Positions 1-7,623 of a DNA stretch of 32,324 nt are shown here, piece by piece. Every line of letters begins with the position of its first letter. Position 1 is the first letter of the stretch. A model generated the notes under the pieces. That model saw nothing but the letters and a program-made list of their open reading frames with translations. It was not told where the DNA came from and did not search any database. The DNA is from Salinisphaera sp. UBA6602 (lineage in GTDB: Bacteria > Pseudomonadota > Gammaproteobacteria > Nevskiales > Salinisphaeraceae): the NCBI GenBank assembly GCA_002433465.1, contig DJIE01000105.1:11276-43599 (forward strand), written 5' to 3'. Made by a program: the position numbers and the translations under genes.

Positions 1-572
1 CCTCGGACAGTGGCCAGGGCCACCGAGAGCATGCAGACGTTGATGCTGTGCAGCGCGGTGTACTCGTCACGGTTCTTGAGGTTGGTGAACCACACCAGCG
101 CATCCGGGTTGCGCGATACGCTGGCCATCATTTGCACGACCAGCTCGCGCGCATCGAGTTGCTCCAGCGGCTGGCCCGCGCGGGCATCGGCCTGGATGTT
201 GCGTACGAAATCGCGGGCCTGTTCGCGAATGAGTCGGGCCTGGGCGAGCTCGGCGCTGAAGCTCTGCGGCGAGCGGCTGTAGACGGCGGCGGGCGCAACC
301 CCGCGGCGGGTGAAGCCGGCCGGTTCCGGGCGCGCGGGCAGCGGCGTACCCGGGGCCTCGGGCGGCGTAGAGACATAGACGTATTCGACGTGCCGGCTCA
401 GACGCGCGATATCCTCCCGTGTCTTTATGTGCAGGCCCTGGAGCGGATAGTCGGTTTCGAGCCACGGCCGGTCCAGTGCCTCGACATACATGCCGAGCTC
501 CAGTTCGGTGACCGGAATTTTTTTCGCATAGCGCAGCATGCAGGTCGAAATCTCGATCGGAGAAGCCGTCAT
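1..572 (-). CDS. DUF3391 / HD-GYP domain protein, probable cyclic-di-GMP phosphodiesterase (N-terminal part only)
   Basis: About 190 residues are present and the gene runs off the left edge. The segment around MLRYAKKIPVTELELGMYV and LQGLHIKTREDI fits the DUF3391 domain that precedes HD-GYP domains. The last residues visible, KNRDEYTALHSINVCML, match the first helix of an HD-GYP domain, which in this family hydrolyses cyclic-di-GMP. The catalytic HD and GYP motifs lie outside the window, so activity cannot be judged. The start at 572 is bounded by an in-frame TAG just upstream. A second ATG at 539 begins at the more typical MLRxxKKIPV position and may be the true start. Neither has a strong ribosome binding site. 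Family assignment is firm; catalytic competence is inferred. Confidence 0.8.
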   Translation of the reverse strand, partial: MTASPIEISTCMLRYAKKIPVTELELGMYVEALDRPWLETDYPLQGLHIKTREDIARLSRHVEYVYVSTPPEAPGTPLPARPEPAGFTRRGVAPAAVYSRSPQSFSAELAQARLIREQARDFVRNIQADARAGQPLEQLDARELVVQMMASVSRNPDALVWFTNLKNRDEYTALHSINVCMLSVALATVR

Positions 573-986
573 TCTAGGCTGTTACGAAGATTACCGCGAT
601 CCGGTGTCCTGCGTAGTCCTTGGCCGGCGGCCCCATACATGCGCGTACCGCGTTTGCTAGCGGGAGAAGCGCCTTATACCGGCGCCGGGCTAATGATTCA
701 GGCGCGTGGGCGCCAAACGAGCGCTGTTTCGGGTGTCGTCAATTGGTCTTAGGCGGCCGCACGAGTCGGCACACGCTGGAATGCCGCGAGGCCGTGAACG
801 TGGGCCGGTTCTGCCTGTGGCCGGCGGCATTGCGAGGATACGGTGGCTGCCCGAGACGGCGAATAATGAATTGTCGTTTCACGGACAACGTGATTAGCTT
901 AGCGGCACACGCGCGGCCGGCCGACCGGGGAGGGCGCTGCACGACGCCGCGCACTCTTAGTCAATATATGTGCAGGGGATAAATGC
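573..986. other. 414-bp intergenic region between the HD-GYP gene and lactate permease
   Basis: I see no convincing gene here; the open frames have no family resemblance and poor ribosome binding sites. It should contain the divergent promoters of the two flanking genes. The only symmetric site I noticed is TTGTC-N8-GACAA at 871-888. AT-rich sequence at 961-970, just before the permease ribosome binding site, could belong to a promoter, but I cannot place a good -35/-10 pair. Confidence 0.5.
871..888. promoter_or_regulatory. Possible operator dyad upstream of lactate permease
   Basis: The inverted repeat is TTGTC, 8 bases, GACAA, about 100 bp upstream of the permease start. Lactate permease genes are often controlled by GntR-type regulators such as LldR, but this site does not clearly match the known LldR consensus and no regulator gene lies nearby. 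It may be chance symmetry. Confidence 0.2.
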
Positions 987-2681
987 ATGGTTTCTCTGAC
1001 GATGTCGCTTCTCGCGTTCGTCCCGCTGGTACTGGCCGGCGTGTTGTTGATCGGCTTTCGGGTGCAGGCCCGTACCGCGATGCCGATCGTGTTCATCGTG
1101 ACCGTACTGATCGCGTTGCTGGCCTGGGATATGAGCGTGACGCGGGTGGTCGCGTCGAGCCTGCAGGGGCTGATGCTCACGATCTCGATCCTGTGGATCA
1201 TTTTCGGCGCCATCCTTCTGCTTAATACGCTCAAGCATTCCGGCGGTATTGCCGCGATTCGCAACGGCTTCTCCGGTATCAGCCCCGACCGGCGTATTCA
1301 GGCGATCATCGTGGCCTGGCTGTTTGGCTGCTTCATTGAAGGCGCCTCGGGCTTTGGTACGCCGGCCGCCGTTGCCGCGCCGCTTATGGTGGCATTGGGT
1401 TTTCCGGCCCTGGCGGCGGTCGTGGTGGGCATGATGATTCAGTCCACGCCGGTATCCTTCGGTGCGGTCGGCACGCCGATCATCGTGGGCGTGGCAGGCG
1501 GCCTGCAGAAGAACCAGATCTCCGAACAGCTCACCGCCAATGGCTCGGACTGGGCGACCTATTTCCAGCTTATTACGGCGGAGGTTTCGATCACGCATGC
1601 CATCTGCGGCATCCTGATGCCGTTGATCATGGTCACCGTGATGGCGCGTTTCTTCGGTGAGCGCAAATCCTGGGGCGACGGCCTGGAAGTCGCGCCCTTT
1701 GCGCTGTTCGCGGGCGTGAGTTTCGTGGTGCCCTATGCGCTGGCGGGCGTGTTCCTGGGCCCGGAATTTCCGTCGATGATTGGTGCCATGGTCGGCCTGG
1801 CGATTGTCGTGCCGGCTGCACGTCGCGGCTTTCTGATTCCTTCCCGGCCCTGGGATTTCCCCGATGAAAGCCAGTGGCCGGCGGACTGGGTCGGCAATAT
1901 GGAAATCAAGGCCGATCATGTGGCCGGTCGCACGCCGCTGACGCCGACCATGGGCTGGGCGCCCTATGTGCTGCTGGCAATCCTGCTGGTGATCTCACGC
2001 ACGGTCGAGCCGATCACCAACGCGCTGAAGTCGGTGGCGATCGGTTGGAGCGATATTCTCGGTCAAACCGGTATTTCCGGGTCGATCGAGCCGCTGTATC
2101 TGCCCGGCGGCATTATCTGCATGGCGGTTCTTATTACGTTCTTCCTGCATCGCATGCGTGGCGGCGCCCTGGGCTCGGCGTTCAAGGAATCGACCAACAC
2201 CATTCTTGGCGCGGGCTTCGTGCTGATCTTCACGATCCCGATGGTGCGTATTCTGATCAACTCCGGCGTGAACGGCTCGGATCTGGTGTCCATGCCGGTG
2301 GCCATGGCCCAGCTGGTGGCCGATGGCGTGGGGCATATCTATCCGCTGTTCGCGCCGGCCGTGGGGGCGCTGGGTGCCTTCATCGCCGGTTCGAATACGG
2401 TGTCGAACCTCATGCTCAGCGACTTCCAGTTCAACGTGGCGGCCACGCTGGGCCTGTCGACCGCGATGATGGTCGCGTTGCAGGCCGTGGGCGCGGCTGC
2501 CGGCAACATGATCGCGATTCACAACGTGGTTGCGGCCTCGGCCACGGTCGGACTGCTCGGGCGTGAGGGTACGACCCTGCGCAAGACGTTGTTGCCCACG
2601 CTCTATTACTGCGTGCTTAGTGGCGTGATCGGCCTGATCGCGTTCTACGGCATCGGCGTGGTCGATGGCTTGATGAACTAA
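987..2681 (+). CDS. lldP: L-lactate permease family transporter
   Basis: This is a 564-residue polytopic inner-membrane protein of the LctP family (TC 2.A.14), which imports L-lactate or related 2-hydroxy acids such as glycolate with protons. The length is typical. Family-like signatures are GASGFGTPAAVAAPLMVALG near residues 118-137 and STPVSFGAVGTPIIVG shortly after, followed by more hydrophobic segments to the C terminus. The start at 987 has AGGGGA 7 bases upstream; an out-of-frame ATG at 983 sits too close to it. No lactate dehydrogenase or LldR gene adjoins it, so the substrate (lactate or glycolate) is open. The neighbouring GlcG-like gene may hint at glycolate. Confidence 0.9.
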   Translation: MVSLTMSLLAFVPLVLAGVLLIGFRVQARTAMPIVFIVTVLIALLAWDMSVTRVVASSLQGLMLTISILWIIFGAILLLNTLKHSGGIAAIRNGFSGISPDRRIQAIIVAWLFGCFIEGASGFGTPAAVAAPLMVALGFPALAAVVVGMMIQSTPVSFGAVGTPIIVGVAGGLQKNQISEQLTANGSDWATYFQLITAEVSITHAICGILMPLIMVTVMARFFGERKSWGDGLEVAPFALFAGVSFVVPYALAGVFLGPEFPSMIGAMVGLAIVVPAARRGFLIPSRPWDFPDESQWPADWVGNMEIKADHVAGRTPLTPTMGWAPYVLLAILLVISRTVEPITNALKSVAIGWSDILGQTGISGSIEPLYLPGGIICMAVLITFFLHRMRGGALGSAFKESTNTILGAGFVLIFTIPMVRILINSGVNGSDLVSMPVAMAQLVADGVGHIYPLFAPAVGALGAFIAGSNTVSNLMLSDFQFNVAATLGLSTAMMVALQAVGAAAGNMIAIHNVVAASATVGLLGREGTTLRKTLLPTLYYCVLSGVIGLIAFYGIGVVDGLMN

Positions 2682-2695
2682 ATCGCCGAAATGGA

Positions 2696-2730
2696 CGAAA
2701 ACGGCCCGCTTATGGCGGGCCGTTTTCGTT
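2696..2730. terminator. Rho-independent terminator after lactate permease
   Basis: A perfect 14-bp inverted repeat (2696-2709 with 2715-2728) has a 5-base loop (TTATG). Its outer end is an A-tract/T-tract pair, so it could work in both directions. It begins 14 bases after the permease stop. Confidence 0.8.
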
Positions 2731-2741
2731 TGTCGCGTCGG

Positions 2742-2772
2742 TTGCTGAGCGCTTGAATACAGCGTTTATAGT
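2742..2772 (+). promoter_or_regulatory. Candidate sigma-70 promoter for the GlcG-like gene
   Basis: A -35-like TTGCTG (2742-2747) and a -10-like TATAGT (2767-2772) are separated by 19 bp, slightly long. They lie between the upstream terminator and the gene start, where a promoter is needed. The -10 is good and the -35 moderate. Confidence 0.4.
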
Positions 2773-2814
2773 AGTGGCCGTAACAACAATCCATTTAACT
2801 ATCGGGATATGCCC

Positions 2815-3222
2815 ATGAAACAGAAATCCGTAATCACGCTCGACGATGCCCACCAGATTCTCGATGCCGCTCAGAAGGAAGCCGAGAACCAGGGCTGGAA
2901 CGTGGCCATTGCCGTGGTCGACGACGGCGGGCACCTGATCGCGCTGCGCCGCCTGGACGGCTGTGCGCCGATGGGCAGCTATGTGGCGACCGAAAAAGCC
3001 CGCAGCGCTGCACTCGGCGGCAAGGAAACGCAGGCCTTCGAGGATATGATCAACGGCGGGCGTGCGGCGTTCCTGTCCGTACCCGAGCTCAAGGCCACGA
3101 TGACCGGCGGCGTGCCGGTGATGGTGGATGGCCAGCTTGCGGGCGCGGTGGGCGTGTCCGGTGTGAAACCGGATCAGGATGCCCAGACCGCCAAGGCGGG
3201 CGTGGCGGCCGTCGCCGGCTAG
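2815..3222 (+). CDS. GlcG/HbpS family protein (heme-degrading domain family)
   Basis: This is a 135-residue alpha/beta protein with the family pattern: ITLDDAHQILDAAQKEAE near the N terminus, then IAVVDDGGHLIALRRLDG, then KARSAALGGKET, ending in a glycine/valine-rich strand (GGVPVMVDGQLAGAVGVSG). The family includes GlcG of the glycolate locus and heme-binding HbpS. The exact role of most members is unknown. I chose ATG 2815 because GGGA lies about 8 bases upstream; the ATG at 2809 lies almost on top of that site. The gene is monocistronic, with a terminator on each side. Cytosolic, since no signal peptide is visible. Confidence 0.85.
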   Translation: MKQKSVITLDDAHQILDAAQKEAENQGWNVAIAVVDDGGHLIALRRLDGCAPMGSYVATEKARSAALGGKETQAFEDMINGGRAAFLSVPELKATMTGGVPVMVDGQLAGAVGVSGVKPDQDAQTAKAGVAAVAG

Positions 3223-3254
3223 CCTCGCTCGAGCGCTTAGGCGCTTGCGTTCGT

Positions 3255-3289
3255 AAAAAGGCGCGGCCCGGCTGGGCCGCGCCTTTTTT
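3255..3289. terminator. Bidirectional terminator between convergent genes
   Basis: A perfect 15-bp stem (3255-3269 with 3274-3288) with a GGCT loop has A5 on one side and T6 on the other. It serves the GlcG-like gene (plus) and the end of the sulfotransferase cluster (minus). Confidence 0.85.
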
Positions 3290-3315
3290 ATGCCCGATGG
3301 CCGCGGCTCGCGCCG

Positions 3316-4467
3316 CTAGGTATAGCCGAAACGGGCTGCCACAGGCCCGGTAATCTCGCGAATGCGGGCCAGTTCGGCATCGCTGAAGGCCGGTTTGTAG
3401 TAGCCGGGCAGACGCAGCCGGGATGCGGCTTGTTCGATGGTTGCCGGGTCGGTTTCTAGCCCGCAATGGGCATAGAAGCGTTCGAGCACGGCCTTCGAAT
3501 CGCCACACAGATCCTCGTAGCGGATGACCAGTGTAGCGTCGCTGAGCTGATTGTCGCTGCTCAGACGCTGGTCGACATCTGCGTAGATCATGGCCCAGTA
3601 GTGGGCCCAGCCTTCGACCTCCTGGCCGTCGTTCCAGAGTTGCTGGATATGATCGACGGCGTCGTCGTCGCCGGTATGGATCGGGCGTCGATCCAGGCCG
3701 AATTCGAAATGTCCGACTCGCCGCATATGTTCGAGCGCACGCGGATGCGCGCTCTCGCCGGCCTCGAACAGGGTCTGTTGCTTCATCAGCGAGGCGATAT
3801 GCCAAACCGGGTCGCGTATGGGCAGCACGAAGCAGGCATCGGAAAACAGCGACTGCAGATACTGCAGCCGCATGAGGTTGTAGTTGCCCTTGGCCGCATA
3901 GCGCTGGCGCTTGCGAATGGCGAGCAGCTTGCGGATATGGTCGCGATAGAACTGCTCGAATTCGGGGTTGCGGGTCTGCGCATCGAGCACGTTGCTGTGC
4001 GTGCTGTCGTGGATACGTTCGAAAAACGCCATCCAGAGCACTTCCTCGAAGGCTTCCGGGCTCTGGGAGGTGACCGCTATGCCGTCGCCGTGGGCACGCT
4101 CGGTCGCGGTTTCGCTGTTCTGCGGCACGCGTGCCAGCCAGCGATCCCACAGCCAGGGCGTGAATACCGGCGGGAAGTCGCGATAGCGATGGGTGGCCAC
4201 GGTCGGATGCTCGGCGAGCAGCTCGAGCAGTATCGTGGTGCCCGAGCGTGCCAGGCCCGCTACATAAATAGGCGCGGTGATCGCAATATCCTCGATCGCC
4301 TCGGCCGCCATGCGGGTGTCGAAGTTGCCCAGCTTGATCGCCGCCCGGGGGTGGCGATATTGCCAACCGCCGACTCGATCCATCCAGGTGGGCACGGCGA
4401 AGCTGTCGATGGCCGCATCACTGGGTTTCGAGCGCGCGGTACGGGGTGCGTCGGTAGTTGCCGTCAT
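3316..4467 (-). CDS. PAPS-dependent sulfotransferase family protein
   Basis: This 383-residue cytosolic protein has the 5'-phosphosulfate-binding loop GLARSGTT (residues 71-78). It also has a 3'-phosphate-binding segment, VLPIRDPVWHIAS, with Arg218, Asp219 and Ser226. Both fit the bacterial Sulfotransfer_3-type family, which moves sulfate from PAPS to a hydroxyl or amine acceptor. The acceptor cannot be read from sequence. I chose ATG 4467 because it overlaps the stop of the upstream gene as ATGA, a sign of translational coupling; ATG 4482 has no ribosome binding site. It is the last gene of a four-gene minus-strand cluster beginning with an ASST-like protein, so it probably acts in the same sulfation process. 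Confidence 0.85.
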   Translation of the reverse strand: MTATTDAPRTARSKPSDAAIDSFAVPTWMDRVGGWQYRHPRAAIKLGNFDTRMAAEAIEDIAITAPIYVAGLARSGTTILLELLAEHPTVATHRYRDFPPVFTPWLWDRWLARVPQNSETATERAHGDGIAVTSQSPEAFEEVLWMAFFERIHDSTHSNVLDAQTRNPEFEQFYRDHIRKLLAIRKRQRYAAKGNYNLMRLQYLQSLFSDACFVLPIRDPVWHIASLMKQQTLFEAGESAHPRALEHMRRVGHFEFGLDRRPIHTGDDDAVDHIQQLWNDGQEVEGWAHYWAMIYADVDQRLSSDNQLSDATLVIRYEDLCGDSKAVLERFYAHCGLETDPATIEQAASRLRLPGYYKPAFSDAELARIREITGPVAARFGYT

Positions 4468-5180
4468 TCGATTTTCGCCCATTTATAGATCGCCAGCGAT
4501 ACGATGAACATCACCGGCATGAAAACGAACAGCCAGGAATGCATCCAGGCCGGGCCGAAGGGGATGACCTCAAGTACCGGTAGATCGATATGCACCTGGT
4601 CTACGGGGGCGTCATCCGGCAGATAGCCGAGCGGATTCTCGGCCAGCCAGTGCCACCAGGGCTGTTTGGTGACAATGCCCACCGGTGCGGTCATGTCGAA
4701 TTCGGTACCTCCCGCGCTCGCGTCGCCTACGGTGAGGCGGGCCGGCTCTGTACTGTTGTCCCAGCCGGTAGCCATTCCATCGGGTACGGTGGTGATTGTC
4801 GGCGTGGCGCCGGCGGGGGGCAGGGTATGGCCGTAGTGGGTTTCCGCCCAGAGCAGAAGCGCCAGCAGCGGCAGAACGGCCAGCAGCGTGCCCGGCACAA
4901 CCATACCGACATGCTTGAAAGCGGTAGTGAACTGGTTCTTGATCAATGGCCCGGCATCGGCGAAATCGCCGTCGAATGCGTTCAGCCGCTGCCGTGCGGC
5001 CTTGGCCTCGCGCTTGGCCTGGCCGATTTTCGCCTGCGGCGAGCACAGCTTGTAGAGAAACATGGTAAGGACCGCCCCGAAAACCGCCCAGATCGCCAGC
5101 CTCGCGGCGGCGGGCAGGACGGTGGCCATGGCGCCGTCTAGCACGTTGAACAACGGCGCCGGTAGGTCGAATAGCCCCAT
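4464..5180 (-). CDS. Membrane protein with EMC3/Oxa1-like layout, sulfotransferase cluster
   Basis: This is a 238-residue inner-membrane protein. Predicted segments are TM1 (about 25-44), TM2 (about 92-112) and TM3 (about 211-232). Between TM1 and TM2 is a basic, coiled-coil-like stretch (QAKIGQAKREAKAARQRL, about 49-66), then GDFADAG and an amphipathic run into TM2. This order recalls the Oxa1/EMC3/DUF106 insertase superfamily: TM1, cytosolic coiled coil, membrane core. Unlike the minimal members, about 100 polar residues, probably extracytoplasmic, separate TM2 from TM3. The match is by layout only, with no sequence motif I can call diagnostic. A weak AAGGA precedes the start. It is 60 bp downstream of the small membrane gene and coupled by ATGA to the sulfotransferase. 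It could be an insertase, an exporter partner, or a cluster-specific scaffold. Confidence 0.6.
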   Translation of the reverse strand: MGLFDLPAPLFNVLDGAMATVLPAAARLAIWAVFGAVLTMFLYKLCSPQAKIGQAKREAKAARQRLNAFDGDFADAGPLIKNQFTTAFKHVGMVVPGTLLAVLPLLALLLWAETHYGHTLPPAGATPTITTVPDGMATGWDNSTEPARLTVGDASAGGTEFDMTAPVGIVTKQPWWHWLAENPLGYLPDDAPVDQVHIDLPVLEVIPFGPAWMHSWLFVFMPVMFIVSLAIYKWAKIE

Positions 5181-5240
5181 TGAATAATGTCCTTCGCGTG
5201 GCGGCCCGATCGCGCCGGGGCGACCGGGCCGTCGAAATGG

Positions 5241-5534
5241 CTAGTTGCGGGTCGGGCCGTTGCCGGGGTCGTTGCCCGGGGTCGCGGCATGCGCGTCGCG
5301 CGCGGCGGCCTGCTCCTTCTTGCGACGGCGCATGCGCCGGATCGGCCAGAGCAGCACGAACAACAGCGCAGCGCCAATCGCGGCTACCACGCCCCAGAGC
5401 GCGCCCAGCAGGCTCAGGCCGGCGCCCGGCCCGACATAGGCCTGGGCCGCCGCGAAGGGCGCGAGCACGAGGGCTAGCGCCAGGCCGGAGCGCAGCAGCG
5501 GCGCACGACGGTTGCGGGTTTCGAGTTTATCCAT
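5241..5534 (-). CDS. Small membrane protein with YVGPGAGLS motif
   Basis: This is a 97-residue protein with an N-terminal signal sequence ending near AAAQA. The motif AYVGPGAGLSLLGALWG leads directly into a single TM helix (AAIGAALLFVLLWPI), then a very basic stretch (RRMRRRKK) and a polar tail. The layout suggests signal cleavage, then a glycine-rich reentrant segment, a helix and a cytosolic tail. The start at 5534 is well supported: AGGAGG lies 7 bases upstream and overlaps the stop of the ASST gene. An upstream in-frame ATG at 5648 is inside the ASST gene and rejected. Function unknown; its place between ASST and the other membrane protein suggests a structural role in this cluster. Confidence 0.8.
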   Translation of the reverse strand: MDKLETRNRRAPLLRSGLALALVLAPFAAAQAYVGPGAGLSLLGALWGVVAAIGAALLFVLLWPIRRMRRRKKEQAAARDAHAATPGNDPGNGPTRN

Positions 5535-5544
5535 GACAGACCTC

Positions 5545-6876
5545 CTAGGGCGTTTGGATGCTTTCGCGGAAAGCCGGCTCCAGGTCCTCGGCACGCAGCC
5601 GCTGACCGGAAGAGACGACGGGGATGTACCGGTCGTGATCGCCGCCACGCACCGGATTGAAGAATTCCCAGACGATGTCGCCGCTGGGCGCGACTTCGAA
5701 CAGGCGCCCGCCGTCGGATTCGGTGATCAACCGGTTGCCGTTGGGCAGGGTGGTGATGGCACCGCGCAGACGGCTGGCGAACGGATGTTGCTGGGAACCT
5801 TCGTAACGCCAGACGATTTCTTCGCTTTCCGGATCGACTTCGAGTGCGCGGGTCATGTTGTCGGCCTGGAAATGGCCGTAATTGTCGAACAGGGTGAAGT
5901 GGCCGTTGGGCAGGGCACGCGCCGAGTGCTGGCCAAGCCACGAGCCGGCCATCGCCCAGGTCATCTGGCCGGTGTCCAGATCGATGAGCGCGGGTGTGCC
6001 GGGGTGGCGAAACGACACCAGCACCTGGTTGCCACGGCCCTGGGCCGGGGCGAAGTTTTTCGCCAGTTCGTTATCGATGAACTGCACGCTGTTGGTATGC
6101 AGCGGGTCCTCGAGCGCGAAATGGGCGATATTGGTCAGCAGCGGCTGATAGCGCGATTCGTAGAACGCCTCGAACAGCGGAATCTTGGCCTGCTCCTTGC
6201 CCGTATCGCCGTCGAGCACTACCACGTAGTCGTCGAGGAACGGCTTTGCCAGGGCGGGGAAGTTCTCGAAGCGCTTGTCGCTAAATTCATGCGTGAGCAC
6301 GACGACACGCCCGTCCGGGGCGATGTCTATATCGTGGTGGGTCGCACCGTGATATTTCCAGATGACGTTGGAATCGGCGTCCAGTTTGACCAGACCGTAG
6401 CCCCAGGGCGTATCGCCTGCGGTGATATAGATCGCCAGCAGATCGCCGTTGGGGTACATGATGGCCTTGCGCCAGTACATGAGCGCGTCCTTGCGCGCGC
6501 CACGTCCGTCGGGCGCGGTATCCCAGAGCTTGCTGTAATCCAGCTGCCAGCGATGGACTTCCTTGCCGTCCATGTCCACCAGCGAGGCATACGGCGCACC
6601 GCCCGAGGTATACAGGGTGTAGCCGTTATAGGCACGGTCGCTGTCGTTGATCGTGACGCCGCGCTTGTCGCTACGTGCTTCACGCCATTGATCGGTCTGC
6701 GTGTACGGGTCGTCGATCGAATCCTGAACAATCAGCGCATGACCGGCCTTGTAGGCGTCATTGAGCCATTCGTACGGAAATACCTTGCTGAGCACCACGA
6801 GCGTGCCGCCCAGAAAGGCAAGAAAGAGACAGGCCACGAAAAACGCCGCAAAGCCGGCGCGATCCGCTTTATCCAT
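5545..6876 (-). CDS. Arylsulfotransferase (ASST)-like protein, membrane-anchored
   Basis: This is a 443-residue protein with one N-terminal TM anchor (about 8-31) and a large periplasmic domain. Repeated beta-propeller-type blocks are visible: MYPNGDLLAIY, ALPNGHFTLFDN, TTLPNGNRLITESDGG and GDIVWEF. HH at 180-181 in ATHHDIDIAPDG is a conserved-looking pair. ASST enzymes transfer sulfate between phenolic compounds without PAPS, through a sulfated histidine. I cannot say which histidine would be catalytic here. ATG 6876 is preferred over 6903 because AAGGG lies upstream at the right distance and it starts immediately before the anchor. It is the first gene of the sulfotransfer cluster. Family membership is likely; actual enzyme activity is not certain, as many relatives are uncharacterised. 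Confidence 0.8.
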   Translation of the reverse strand: MDKADRAGFAAFFVACLFLAFLGGTLVVLSKVFPYEWLNDAYKAGHALIVQDSIDDPYTQTDQWREARSDKRGVTINDSDRAYNGYTLYTSGGAPYASLVDMDGKEVHRWQLDYSKLWDTAPDGRGARKDALMYWRKAIMYPNGDLLAIYITAGDTPWGYGLVKLDADSNVIWKYHGATHHDIDIAPDGRVVVLTHEFSDKRFENFPALAKPFLDDYVVVLDGDTGKEQAKIPLFEAFYESRYQPLLTNIAHFALEDPLHTNSVQFIDNELAKNFAPAQGRGNQVLVSFRHPGTPALIDLDTGQMTWAMAGSWLGQHSARALPNGHFTLFDNYGHFQADNMTRALEVDPESEEIVWRYEGSQQHPFASRLRGAITTLPNGNRLITESDGGRLFEVAPSGDIVWEFFNPVRGGDHDRYIPVVSSGQRLRAEDLEPAFRESIQTP

Positions 6877-7075
6877 TGTTGAACCCTTGCTAAGGGTCCC
6901 CATACGAACGCTTCGACCCTCGAAGCATCCGCCCTCGGCACGATTACGACCGTAGCACGTTGTGAAGGTTCCGTTACGGCGACATCAATTTTTGCTGCGC
7001 GCGGTCCTTCTTACCCGTCGCCAGCACGGTCTTCGAACGCGTTGGCGGCAGGCGCGGCCTGCCCACGCCAATACG

Positions 7076-7525
7076 TCAGTTGCGATCGACGCGTACGAAT
7101 ACGCTTTCGGTAACGCCATCCGAACCACTGCTACCGGATACGAGCTTCCACTCGCCCGTACCCATAAGCAGCCGTGTCTGGCTATGCATCTTGCCCTGCG
7201 CAATGGCATGGGTGAAGTCGATGGACAGGGCGATATCGCCGCTGTCGCCGGTGGCATCCATCCAGTACTCGAGCACGGCGTCGCGGGTTTCGATCCGCCC
7301 GCTGTCGAGTTCCGCTACGGTGGTCTCGATACGGCGTGCCCGGGGCCCGTCCGTGGCGGGCCCGGCCGGATCGGCGTTTGCGCCGTAGCGGACTTTCAGC
7401 GTGAACGGCTTGTGCGTGTTTACGATCGCCGACTGGGCATGGACGACGCCGGCTGCAAGCAGCAGCAGTATGGCGCCGATGAAAACGTACAGCGGGGCAA
7501 CCCGGCTGCGACTACGATCGACCAT
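7076..7525 (-). CDS. Exported hypothetical protein
   Basis: This is a 149-residue protein with a signal peptide (VAPLYVFIGAILLLLAAGVV, then HAQ) and a soluble periplasmic domain of about 115 residues. The domain is rich in beta-type segments (FTLKVRYGA, TRLLMGTGEWKLVSG). I do not recognise the family. There is one Trp pair region (EYWMDATGD) and no cysteine in the mature part, so it is unlikely to be a lipoprotein or a disulfide protein. Start 7525 is set by GAGGGGA 8 bases upstream. It lies between the ASST cluster (200 bp downstream) and yhhQ (about 100 bp upstream), with no overlap that would prove an operon with either. Confidence 0.75.
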   Translation of the reverse strand: MVDRSRSRVAPLYVFIGAILLLLAAGVVHAQSAIVNTHKPFTLKVRYGANADPAGPATDGPRARRIETTVAELDSGRIETRDAVLEYWMDATGDSGDIALSIDFTHAIAQGKMHSQTRLLMGTGEWKLVSGSSGSDGVTESVFVRVDRN

Positions 7526-7623
7526 GGTGTGTTCCCCTCGCTGCAAGCCGTTTGTTATGAGCCCGAGGCGGGCGCTTCTGGTCTGGACTTGCAGTTATAG
7601 CACGGCGTCGACGCCGGGCCGTG

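Noticed and set aside
957..1919. 320-residue minus-strand open frame
   Set aside because: It is antisense to lactate permease, its composition is unusual (His/Arg/Asp/Gln-rich), and it has no family resemblance.
3466..4488. 340-residue plus-strand open frame
   Set aside because: It is antisense to the sulfotransferase.
5512..6882. 456-residue plus-strand open frame
   Set aside because: It is antisense to the ASST gene, which has clear motifs and a ribosome binding site.
7603..7616. 14-bp palindrome CGGCGTCGACGCCG after yhhQ
   Set aside because: It has no T-run and is short; chance is likely in GC-rich DNA.
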